Source: Desulforhopalus sp. IMCC35007 (GTDB taxonomy: Bacteria > Desulfobacterota > Desulfobulbia > Desulfobulbales > Desulfocapsaceae). From it: a stretch of DNA of 64,000 nt. Below the pieces are notes generated by a model. The model had not been told where the DNA came from. It was given only the letters and a program-made list of their open reading frames with translations, and searched no databases. Position 1 is the first letter of the stretch, and the number at the start of each line of letters is the position of its first letter. The position numbers and the translations under genes were made by a program. The DNA is taken from positions 1 to 64,000 of the forward strand of contig NZ_SWCN01000009.1 in the NCBI RefSeq assembly GCF_005116575.1. The letters are read 5' to 3'. Below, in pieces: positions 36,147 to 44,191 of this stretch.

Positions 36147-37682
36147 ATGAATCCATATGATCAATTCCCCACCACGGAAGCAGACTGGAGACTTCGCGTT
36201 TTTGATTCTCTATCTTTTCCAACCCTCGTCCTGACTCCCGATCGTTCAATAATTGCAGCCAATACCAAATTCCATGAGCGAAACGGTACCACACCAGAAA
36301 AAATCCTTGGTAAAAGATGTAAGGATATTTTCAATTCAGACACTAATTTGAACCATCTCGTCTGTCAGGGTGCAAGTTGCCCGCTCACCCGCGTACTAGA
36401 ACTTAAAAAACCTCAATCTGTTATCCAGCAGAGTAAGGACAGGCAAGGCAACGACCTTTGGGAGGAGAGATTTTTTTCTCCTATCCTTGGGGAAAACAAC
36501 GAAGTCCGGTACATCATGGAAAGCCTCCGTGACATTACCTCAGTAAAAAAACTGGAAAAGAAATACAGCGATGTCCGGGAACTTATTGATAAGGTTGTGC
36601 AATCTTCGGTAAGTGCAATTATGGCGGCGGACAGAAAGGGTGAAATCATCCTTATGAACAGCGCTGCCGAAAAGCTTTTTGGCTATTCTGTGGTTGATGC
36701 CAACAAAGTAAATATTGAAGATTTCTACCCACCCGGAGTGGCAAGAGAAATCATGAAAAGGCTCCGGGATGAGAATATAGGAGAAAAAGGAAAACTACCG
36801 ATAACACAAGTGAATGTTATCACCAAAGAGGGTGAGAAAATTCCCGTTGAAATGACTGCTGCCATTATTTACGAGGAAGACCGTGAAGCTGCAACCGCCG
36901 CTATTTTCAATGATCTCAGAGAAAAACAGGCTGTTCAGAAAAAACTTGAAGAAGCCGAAAGTCAGCTCTATCAGTCGGAAAAGCTTGCCTCGCTGGGCAG
37001 ACTGGCAGCTGGTGTCGCCCACGAGATCAACAACCCGCTCACCAGTATACTGCTCTACGGTAACCTGATGAGAGAAAAGCTTGAGGCCGATCATCCCCTT
37101 GAAAAAAATCTCAATTATATTCTTGAAGATGCGGAACGTTGTAAGGAAATTGTCAAAAACCTGCTGGCCTACAGCAGACAGACAAGGCCCAGCAAAGACA
37201 TCTTTTACCTCAACAACCTGATCAGTGAAAGTCTGCGTCTTATTCGTGACCAGAAATTATTTATGAATGTAACGATAGTAAAAAGACTGGCCCCTGAACA
37301 GATCCTGATCAATGCTGATAAAAACCAACTCTGCCAGGTCCTTATCAATCTCATCATCAACGCCATCGATGCCATGGATGGAAAGGGTACATTGACTCTG
37401 AGAACATATCGGGACCGACAAAAATCAAAGGCCTATATTGAGGTCGAAGACACAGGAACAGGCATTTCACAGGAAAATCTATCCAAGGTGTTCGATCCTT
37501 TTTTTACAACCAAGGAAGTGGGCAAAGGTACGGGCCTTGGACTGAGCATGGCCTACGGCATCCTTGAAGAAAACCATGGCAAAATCAGCATAGCAAAAAC
37601 AGATCAGACGGGAACTGTAATTCTCCTGGAGTTACCTGAAGAACAGGTAACAGATTCATTTCAGTTCATGTCGATAGGCTAG
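36147..37682 (+). CDS. PAS-domain sensor histidine kinase (soluble)
   Basis: 511 aa without a membrane segment. Two PAS domains are seen. The first is near residues 15-125 and holds a Cys-bearing CQGASCPLTRV segment. The second is near 145-265 (VSAIMAADRKGEIILMNSAA). The kinase core follows: phosphoacceptor in GVAHEINNPLTSIL near 290, N-box LINLIINAIDAMDG near 400, G1 VEDTGTGIS, and G2 GTGLGLSMAYGI near 460. The cytosolic location and the Cys pair in PAS1 suggest sensing of redox or a ligand inside the cell. It is most likely the partner of the single-domain regulator at 34579. Confidence 0.92.
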   Translation: MNPYDQFPTTEADWRLRVFDSLSFPTLVLTPDRSIIAANTKFHERNGTTPEKILGKRCKDIFNSDTNLNHLVCQGASCPLTRVLELKKPQSVIQQSKDRQGNDLWEERFFSPILGENNEVRYIMESLRDITSVKKLEKKYSDVRELIDKVVQSSVSAIMAADRKGEIILMNSAAEKLFGYSVVDANKVNIEDFYPPGVAREIMKRLRDENIGEKGKLPITQVNVITKEGEKIPVEMTAAIIYEEDREAATAAIFNDLREKQAVQKKLEEAESQLYQSEKLASLGRLAAGVAHEINNPLTSILLYGNLMREKLEADHPLEKNLNYILEDAERCKEIVKNLLAYSRQTRPSKDIFYLNNLISESLRLIRDQKLFMNVTIVKRLAPEQILINADKNQLCQVLINLIINAIDAMDGKGTLTLRTYRDRQKSKAYIEVEDTGTGISQENLSKVFDPFFTTKEVGKGTGLGLSMAYGILEENHGKISIAKTDQTGTVILLELPEEQVTDSFQFMSIG

Positions 37683-37845
37683 ATGCCCGGAGAAAGAAAC
37701 CAATGCTTTTGTGTTGTAGCATTATTTTGAATCAATTTTTTTTATACATTATTAAATCAAAACTCGACGTTCCATGCAAAAAACGGTATATTTTCTATCA
37801 GTACTTATCTATTTTTTTCGGTTATCTCTTGTGTAGCGCTCTCAT

Positions 37846-37949
37846 AAGGAGGAAGACGGATCAGCGAAGTTTATAAATATCTAACTTTTGCTGAATACCA
37901 CGATAATATTCCACTTTTGGAAAACACTGAAGGTATGAAACAATCATGA
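37846..37949 (+). other. Strong ribosome site leading a 29-codon frame coupled to the next gene (no standard start codon)
   Basis: AAGGAGG at 37846-37852 is followed at ideal distance (7 bases) by ATC at 37860. From there a frame of 29 codons (ISEVYKYLTF... ending EGMKQS) runs to a TGA at 37947 that overlaps the start of the membrane Fe-S gene as ATGA. The SD and the overlap are what one expects of a real coupled gene, but the start would have to be AUC. It may be a rare AUC-started leader, a mutated leader, or chance. Confidence 0.3.
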
Positions 37950-39667
37950 ATTTTAATCTACTGTTATCTTTCTCTGTTATTGTTTGTCTTCTCGGGCTAG
38001 CGTTTCAATTCTCCAAATGGTTTACTTCTGGTATCTCTCCCCGGCCTCTGCCCTCCCTGTCTGCAAGAGTAACCAATGGCATAAAAGCCATTACCACAAC
38101 ATTTTTCAGTGGAAAACTGATCAATGTAATCCAATCATTTTTCGTTGATATACTCTTTCAAAAACGGATCTTCACAAAAAGTGTTTTACGTTGGACGACC
38201 CACACCCTCATTTTTACAGGTTTTGTCCTTCTCTTTTTATTCCACGCGCTGAGCGACACAATAACCGCCTCACTCTTTTCTGACTTCCAACCCACGCTTA
38301 ACCCGTATCTTTTTTTACGTAACCTCTTTGGCTTTATGGTCATTACAGGTTTAGCCCTTGCTGTCTACAGAAGAATTAGCGGAAAAAAACAGCGGCTTAA
38401 ATCAGCAACTGCCGACTGGGCAGCACTGATTCTCATTGCCGCAATAATGTTCTCGGGTGTCTTATTAGAAGCATCAAAAATGTCCTCTTACAGTACCTAC
38501 CAGCGTATGATTGAGGATTATTCCTCTTTTTCAGACGACACCGAAGAAAAAGCTCTTGAAGCCTTCTGGGTCAAGGAAAACGGGCTCGTATCTCCTCACT
38601 TCAAGGAACTTCCCTCAAGCGAACTGGTGGCTGCAGGCCGAGAGATCAACGCCGATAGCTGTTTAGACTGTCATGCATCCAATAAAACCGCTTTTTTGAG
38701 TTATTCCCTGGCGAGTGTCATGGGACCAATTCTTGGCAGTGGCGACGGAAGCAGCCAAGTCAAAATCTTTTATGCTCTGCACATTTTTGCCTGTCTGGCC
38801 TTTCTCTGTTGGCTACCGTTTAGCAAGATGTTTCACATGGTTTCGGCTCCAATCAATCTGGTGATTAAAAATGTCACACAAGACCAATATTCAGGCAGGT
38901 CAAACAGTCTCAACAGTCAAATGATCGGACTTTCCGCCTGTACCCATTGCGGGTCCTGCTCCACGGAATGTTCTTCAAACATGTTTTACGAATACTTTGA
39001 CAATGATTTCATCCTGCCCTCAGAAAAAGTTCAATACCTTAAAAAGATAGCGGCAAAACAGATCATAAGTCCGGAAGTAATAAAAAAACTACAGGAAGGT
39101 TTGTACGTCTGTACAAGTTGTGACCGCTGTACGACTGTCTGCCCTTCAGGAATAAACCTCAAGGAACTTTTTATTAATGCCAGATATTCGCTTTTGCAGG
39201 AAGGTCCTCCGGAGACAGCACTACTGAGTCATTTTTCTTTTCCTCTGGCCCTTGCCCAGAACTTTGTCGATGACCACCTGATGGCGCTCAAAAAAGTAAC
39301 CGATATTTTCAAGTCAACCTTCACCACTCTTGCAGACAAGACGGAGCCACTTACCATAGGTCACGACCTGTACCAGGCAAACAACAGCTACAGCAGTTGC
39401 TATTCCTGCCAGCGATGTACCAATATCTGCCCCGTAGTGCGAAGCTATGACAACCCTGCGGAGCAACTCGGCCTGCTCCCCCACCAGATCATGTACAGCC
39501 TTGGTATCGGTGATCTGAATCTGGCTCTCAGTTCACAGATGATCTGGAACTGCTCAACCTGTTATCTCTGCCAGGAACATTGTCCCAATAACGTCGAATT
39601 ATGTGATATTTTTTATGGCCTGAAAAACAAAGCCATTCAAACTATTAAAGCAGGAGCGAATTCATGA
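37946..39667 (+). CDS. Membrane cytochrome b/heme c - HdrC-type multi-[4Fe-4S] fusion protein
   Basis: 573 aa. The N-terminal ~300 residues form a NarI/DsrM-like membrane cytochrome domain with about five helices (near 3-25, 88-108, 126-144, 157-175, 275-295). A heme c motif CLDCH near residue 236 sits on a loop outside the membrane before the last helix. The C-terminal half is soluble and carries four Cys clusters: CTHCGSCSTEC near 331, CTSCDRCTTVC near 391, CYSCQRCTNIC near 487, and CSTCYLCQEHC near 533. Such proteins link quinones or periplasmic cytochromes to HdrB-type redox chemistry. It overlaps hdrB by 4 bases. Confidence 0.85.
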   Translation: MNFNLLLSFSVIVCLLGLAFQFSKWFTSGISPRPLPSLSARVTNGIKAITTTFFSGKLINVIQSFFVDILFQKRIFTKSVLRWTTHTLIFTGFVLLFLFHALSDTITASLFSDFQPTLNPYLFLRNLFGFMVITGLALAVYRRISGKKQRLKSATADWAALILIAAIMFSGVLLEASKMSSYSTYQRMIEDYSSFSDDTEEKALEAFWVKENGLVSPHFKELPSSELVAAGREINADSCLDCHASNKTAFLSYSLASVMGPILGSGDGSSQVKIFYALHIFACLAFLCWLPFSKMFHMVSAPINLVIKNVTQDQYSGRSNSLNSQMIGLSACTHCGSCSTECSSNMFYEYFDNDFILPSEKVQYLKKIAAKQIISPEVIKKLQEGLYVCTSCDRCTTVCPSGINLKELFINARYSLLQEGPPETALLSHFSFPLALAQNFVDDHLMALKKVTDIFKSTFTTLADKTEPLTIGHDLYQANNSYSSCYSCQRCTNICPVVRSYDNPAEQLGLLPHQIMYSLGIGDLNLALSSQMIWNCSTCYLCQEHCPNNVELCDIFYGLKNKAIQTIKAGANS

Positions 39668-40593
39668 GATATGCTTTTTTTGAAGGTTGCAATATTCCTA
39701 TACGCATCCAGCAGTACAGCTCATCCATGAGAACTGTTTTAGAAAAATTTAACGTAACCCTTGAAAAAATCGACGATTTTAACTGTTGTGGATATCCAGC
39801 ACGCAACGTCGACGAAACGGCCTACTTTCTGCCCTCCATGCGCAATATGGCCATTGCGGAGAAAAAGCAGCTCGATATTTTTGTCATCTGCAACTGCTGT
39901 TTTGCCAGCCTGCAAAAAACAAAAAATATCCTCGATACAAACCGTGCTCTGAGAGATAAACTCAATTTGATTCTGCAAAAAGAAGGACTCACCTATACAG
40001 GTAAAACCGAGATCAAACACTTTCTAACCGTCCTTCACGACGACCTCGGTGTAGAGCTTATTCGTTCAAAACTCACCCTGAACTTTAAAGACCTTCGGCT
40101 TGCAGTTATACAGGGCTGCCATATTCTGCGGCCAAGAGAAATAACCCGTTTTGATGACGCATTTATTCCCCAGATTACGGATACATTGCTCGGTACTCTT
40201 GGCATATCAAAACTTGACTGGCAGGGAAAACTCGAATGCTGCGGTGCAGCCCTTGCCGGAATCAACAACGATCTTTCAAAGAAGTTACTTCAGGAAAAGC
40301 TCGACGGTGCCCAGACGGCCGGTGCAGACTACATCATGCCAATATGTTCTTACTGCTACCTGCAATTTGACACCGCCCAGAAAGAACTCTCAGAAGAAAA
40401 CAACCACGATGAGCTCTTACCGGTGCTCCTCTTTCCCCAACTCTTAGGTCTTTGTCTGGGAATTGAAGCACAACATCTGGGGCTTACCGAAAATAGAACT
40501 ATCACCACCGCAAATGTTGACCAGCTTCTTGCTCTTTTAGCCCCACCTGAAGAGGACAAAAAAAAGCGAAAGAAAAAAGCAGTAACCGCATAA
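39664..40593 (+). CDS. HdrB-like CCG-domain protein
   Basis: 309 aa. Two CCG domains are present. The first has EGCNIP at the start, DFNCCGYPARN near 37 and CNCCFAS near 77. The second has QGCHILRPREI near 150, LECCGAALAGIN near 187 and ICSYCYLQ near 220. HdrB carries the non-cubane [4Fe-4S] cluster pair that acts on disulfides. It is co-translated with the preceding membrane protein (ATGA overlap), so the pair should form a membrane Hdr-like complex similar in idea to HdrDE or DsrMK. The C-terminus ends in a Lys-rich tail. A terminator follows. Confidence 0.88.
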   Translation: MRYAFFEGCNIPIRIQQYSSSMRTVLEKFNVTLEKIDDFNCCGYPARNVDETAYFLPSMRNMAIAEKKQLDIFVICNCCFASLQKTKNILDTNRALRDKLNLILQKEGLTYTGKTEIKHFLTVLHDDLGVELIRSKLTLNFKDLRLAVIQGCHILRPREITRFDDAFIPQITDTLLGTLGISKLDWQGKLECCGAALAGINNDLSKKLLQEKLDGAQTAGADYIMPICSYCYLQFDTAQKELSEENNHDELLPVLLFPQLLGLCLGIEAQHLGLTENRTITTANVDQLLALLAPPEEDKKKRKKKAVTA

Positions 40594-40621
40594 CCCCCTG
40601 CCTCGATTTCCCTTTGACACT

Positions 40622-40654
40622 CCACCTTGAATCTCTCTTCAAGGTGGTTTTTCC
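40622..40654 (+). terminator. Intrinsic terminator after hdrB-like gene
   Basis: ccaccttgaa (40622-40631) and ttcaaggtgg (40638-40647) form a perfect 10-bp stem with a 6-base loop, followed by TTTTT. It ends the membrane Hdr operon. Confidence 0.92.
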
Positions 40655-40780
40655 TTTTAATTTTCCTCAAGATGTTTACTATTGGCCTAGTATATTTTTT
40701 CAACTGAAGTTTGCGAAGTTAAATATTTCGTATTTTTCTTAATTAACCTGTTTACAGGGTTCAAGTATACGGAGATTTGT

Positions 40781-41539
40781 ATGAGCAAAGTCATTGCGTT
40801 CGCAGGAAAAGGTGGAGTTGGAAAAACCACTGTTGCAGCACTCGTCCTTCGTCATCTCACAGGAAAAAAGAATGGACCTATTTTAGCCGTTGATGCGGAT
40901 CCTAACAGTAATTTGGGTGAGACTCTAGGTCTTGAAGTCACCAGTACCATTGGTGATATCCGGGAAACATACATGAAAGATCCCCAAGGCATCCCATCAG
41001 GAATGGATAAAGTCAACTATCTCGAGCTATTGGTTGAGCAGGCATTGATAGAAAAGCCAGCTTTTGACCTGCTGGTTATGGGACGCCAGGAAGGCCAGGG
41101 ATGCTACTGCATGGTAAACAACATCCTCAACAACTTCACGGAAAAGCTCAGTGCCCACTATGCTTACATGGTCGTCGACAACGAAGCCGGTATGGAGCAT
41201 CTCAGCAGGAGAACCAGTGGTAAGGTGGATATGCTTTTTCTGGTAACCGATTATTCCCTGCGTGGACTCAGAGCAGTGCGGCGTATCAACTCAATGCTCG
41301 AAAGTCTCAAGCTTGATGTTAAAAACCTTGCCATTCTCGTTACCCGGGGACCGGAAGATCTGAGTGAGCCATTTTTAAAGGAAGTAGCGGAAATCAATCT
41401 TCCCATCGCTGGTGTTATCCCAAACGATCCTGAACTGTTAGACTTTGATATGGAAAAAAAATCGTTACTGGAACTCCCAGATAATTCTTTGTCAGTACAA
41501 GCAGTTGCAAAGATAATGAACGAGTATCTACCCACCTGA
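40781..41539 (+). CDS. cooC: CooC-type nickel-insertion/maturation ATPase
   Basis: 252 aa, MinD/NifH-like ATPase. The deviant Walker A AGKGGVGKTT is at residues 8-17. DADPNSNLGE follows near 40, and the CxC metal/dimer motif GQGCYCMVNN near 107-116 is the hallmark of CooC/AcsF proteins that activate nickel carbon-monoxide dehydrogenase. A ribosome site (cggaga) lies before the ATG. No cooS/acs genes are in the window, so its target must be encoded elsewhere, but its place behind the Hdr-MetF cluster fits a Wood-Ljungdahl role. Confidence 0.9.
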   Translation: MSKVIAFAGKGGVGKTTVAALVLRHLTGKKNGPILAVDADPNSNLGETLGLEVTSTIGDIRETYMKDPQGIPSGMDKVNYLELLVEQALIEKPAFDLLVMGRQEGQGCYCMVNNILNNFTEKLSAHYAYMVVDNEAGMEHLSRRTSGKVDMLFLVTDYSLRGLRAVRRINSMLESLKLDVKNLAILVTRGPEDLSEPFLKEVAEINLPIAGVIPNDPELLDFDMEKKSLLELPDNSLSVQAVAKIMNEYLPT

Positions 41540-41561
41540 GATTTCACCTATCAGGATTATT

Positions 41562-41629
41562 CTCAACTAAGGCTTGGCAGATAAAACTCTTGCAGCCCGC
41601 TTACAATAGTTATTGTAGCCTTAGTTGAG
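41562..41629 (+). repeat. Nested inverted repeats behind cooC
   Basis: An outer 13-bp perfect pair, ctcaactaaggct (41562-41574) and agccttagttgag (41617-41629), encloses an inner pair tacaata/tattgta (41602-41608 and 41611-41617). The whole is able to fold as a branched or alternative hairpin of ~68 bases. AAAAAAG follows rather than a T-run. It may be a small structured RNA, a processing site or a remnant of a miniature element. Confidence 0.6.
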
Positions 41630-41765
41630 TCATAAAAAAGTTAACTCATTTGACTTACATCAAACCATCAGCGTCTTTCTTAAGATACACTCATATTGTA
41701 CTACAGTTGAAATCAATCAGCCGGTACTCTTCGTTCAGTCACTTCAAAGCTAAAGGAGAATTGAA

Positions 41766-42431
41766 ATGAAATGCCCAGGCCAGGATATGCAATACTGGAA
41801 AGACGATGCAATTTTTGAGGTTAATTGCCCTGAGTGCGACAACGTTGTGGAGTTTTACAAGGACGATACTACCAGAAGATGTCCAAAATGCAGCCACCGC
41901 TTTGTCAACCCCAAACTCGATTTTGGATGCGCATCTTATTGTCAATTTGCGGAGCAGTGCCTCGGCACCCTGCCTGAAAATTTCCTTGGCACAAGAGAGG
42001 ATCTGCTCAAAGACAAGATTGCTGTTTCACTGAAAAGATATCTCAAAACAGATTTCAAACGTATACGCCAGGCAACCGAACTCGCACAGGTGGGAGAAAA
42101 AATCTGTAAAGGTGAAGGAGGTAATCTCGCGGTAATTCTCTGCGCGGCATATCTCTATGGGGTGGACAATGAAGTGAGCAGCCAGATTTTATCAGATTCC
42201 GGTGCAAGTGATCTCTTGAGAAACACAATCCAAGCGACCCTGGAACAAAACACGCTGTCATCACAAAGCCCTATCGAGTCGAAAATCCTCTTTGATGCAA
42301 TACAACTCTGTCAATACAGGGAAGCCACCAGGCAGGAAGATGAGCCACTCGCCACAGTAGACACTGAGCAGGTAGAAGCCACACTGCTTACGGCCACAGC
42401 CAGAGAGATCCTTAAAAAATATCGGCAATAA
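41766..42431 (+). CDS. Zinc-ribbon protein with degenerate HD-like domain
   Basis: 221 aa with aaaggagaattga before the ATG. An N-terminal ribbon has CPECDNVVEFYKDD and RRCPKCSHRF (Cys21/24 and ~39/42). A second Cys group CASYCQFAEQC follows near 55-65. The rest is helical, with LAVILCAAYLYGVDNEVS and SPIESKILFDAIQL. These resemble the metal-binding helices of HD phosphohydrolases with the His/Asp pair lost. I do not know its function. It follows cooC by 226 bases in the same direction. Confidence 0.65.
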   Translation: MKCPGQDMQYWKDDAIFEVNCPECDNVVEFYKDDTTRRCPKCSHRFVNPKLDFGCASYCQFAEQCLGTLPENFLGTREDLLKDKIAVSLKRYLKTDFKRIRQATELAQVGEKICKGEGGNLAVILCAAYLYGVDNEVSSQILSDSGASDLLRNTIQATLEQNTLSSQSPIESKILFDAIQLCQYREATRQEDEPLATVDTEQVEATLLTATAREILKKYRQ

Positions 42432-42805
42432 CGAGAAAATATGCGTGGGGGCACACCTATTTTCTATTTGCCCTTTCGATCGATAGTCTTTTGTAATTGT
42501 TACTTTTTATACAAAAGACCATCATCCTTACCTTGATAGGTTGGAGACTATAGGATATTATCTATTTGTAGCAGCACACATTGGGCTCCGTGTATACTTC
42601 AATATTTCGTTCACCACCAAGGCGTACAAGAACAATAACCCCAGGACACAGGCTATAGGAGACTATGCCTCACTTCGAAGGTACATTTTCCTGTACAGTA
42701 ACAACTTAACGAAATAATTATTAATCAAGTGATTCCTGGGGCTATACTGCTTTCATTGTTTATTGAATATCCTATCTGTACTTCTAACTATTATCGAAGG
42801 TTCCT
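42432..42805 (+). other. Intergenic region upstream of the PilR-like regulator
   Basis: 374 bases without a supported ORF. It should hold the promoter of the two-component pair. I looked for a sigma-54 -24/-12 motif and saw only a weak ggcac without the matching TTGC at the right distance. No terminator, repeat or RNA gene is recognised. Confidence 0.4.
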
Positions 42806-44188
42806 ATGGCATTGGTACTCATTGTTGATGACGAGCAGGGAATGCGAGATTTTCTCAAAATTCTCCTTGAAAAAGAGGGTCACAAGGTCATCACCGCCAA
42901 TAAAGGCACGAAAGCCCTTGAAATTCTAGAAACAAAAGATATTGAGCTTGTGATCAGCGATATTCGCATGCCTGAGATGAGCGGCATTGAGCTTCTTGAA
43001 ATTATCAAAGAAAAATCCCCTGAGATGCCCATAATCATGATTACAGCATTCGCCTCCCCTGACGATGCTGTGATTGCCATGAAAAACGGAGCCTTTGACT
43101 ATATTAGTAAACCCTTTAATGTTGAAGAAATCATCTCCGTCATCCGCTCTGCAACAGCCAGAAACAATTCAAAGATAGCCACCCCACAGCTCAGCGAATC
43201 ATTTCCTGAAATAATTGGGCAAAGTCGGGAAATGTTAAAAATATTTGACATGATCCGAAGGGTTGCGCCGACTCCTGCTAATGTGCTGATCTATGGTGAA
43301 TCCGGTACGGGTAAAGAACTTGTCGCCCAGGCCATACATAACCACAGTAAAGTGGCCTCCGAGAATTTTGTTCCCATCACCTGTAGTGCCATTCCTGAAG
43401 ACCTGATGGAAAGCGAACTATTTGGCCACGTTAAAGGTTCTTTTACGGGAGCTATCGGTGATAAACCCGGACTTTTCAATGAGGCAGATAAAGGAACAGC
43501 CTTTCTCGACGAAATTGGTGAGCTCACCCCAATAATCCAGACCAAACTTCTTCGTGTTCTACAGGAAAGAGAAATCAAGGCAGTTGGCGGAACGAAGTCA
43601 AAACCGATACGTGTCCGTATCATTGCGGCAACCAACAAAGTCCTGGAAGAAGAAATTAGGGCGGGCAGGTTTCGCGAGGATCTTTTTTACCGACTCGCTG
43701 TCGTTCCTATTAGGGTTCCCCCCCTTCGAGAACGTAAAGGTGATGTACCATTACTTGTTGATTTTTTTCTTAAAAAATATTCACAGCTTCTAGGGAAAGA
43801 AGTCCAGGAAATCAGTTCATATGCCATGCAGGTCCTCATGAACTACGATTTTCCCGGCAATGTACGCGAGCTTGAAAACATTATTGAGCGGGGTGTTGCT
43901 CTGGAAAGCTCTAACATTATTTTGCCCGAAAGTTTAACCCTGGGCAATGCCAGCAGAACCGAGGACATGACCATCGAAATACAGCAGAATAATCCGCTTT
44001 TACTGGCCGCCTCAAGCGAGGAAGAATTATATGATCTGGGTCTTGACAAAGTAATAGAAAATCTCGAAAAACGTCTGATTTCCCACGCTCTTGAAAAAAC
44101 AAATAATTCAAAAATGAAAGCTGCTGATCTCTTGCAGGTAAGTTTCCGCTCCCTGCGTTATAAAGTGAAAAAATACGGTTTAGATTAA
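42806..44188 (+). CDS. Sigma-54-dependent NtrC/PilR-family response regulator
   Basis: 460 aa. The receiver domain (LIVDDEQGMRDF; phosphoacceptor in LVISDIRMPEMSG near residue 52) is followed by a sigma-54 AAA+ domain with Walker A GESGTGKELVAQAIH near 166. The sigma-54 contact loop reads GSFTGA instead of GAFTGA, and Walker B is GTAFLDEIGELT near 230. A Fis-type helix-turn-helix ends the protein (MKAADLLQVSFRSLRYKVKK). It is followed after 3 bases by its kinase. The pair looks like PilR/PilS, but no pilus genes are in view. Confidence 0.93.
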   Translation: MALVLIVDDEQGMRDFLKILLEKEGHKVITANKGTKALEILETKDIELVISDIRMPEMSGIELLEIIKEKSPEMPIIMITAFASPDDAVIAMKNGAFDYISKPFNVEEIISVIRSATARNNSKIATPQLSESFPEIIGQSREMLKIFDMIRRVAPTPANVLIYGESGTGKELVAQAIHNHSKVASENFVPITCSAIPEDLMESELFGHVKGSFTGAIGDKPGLFNEADKGTAFLDEIGELTPIIQTKLLRVLQEREIKAVGGTKSKPIRVRIIAATNKVLEEEIRAGRFREDLFYRLAVVPIRVPPLRERKGDVPLLVDFFLKKYSQLLGKEVQEISSYAMQVLMNYDFPGNVRELENIIERGVALESSNIILPESLTLGNASRTEDMTIEIQQNNPLLLAASSEEELYDLGLDKVIENLEKRLISHALEKTNNSKMKAADLLQVSFRSLRYKVKKYGLD

Positions 44189-44191
44189 TAT

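Noticed and set aside
36068-36160. 30-codon frame starting at an ATGA overlap with ACT2 and running into the kinase start
   Set aside because: Weak ribosome site, overlap with the kinase coding start and no recognisable sequence; probably chance.
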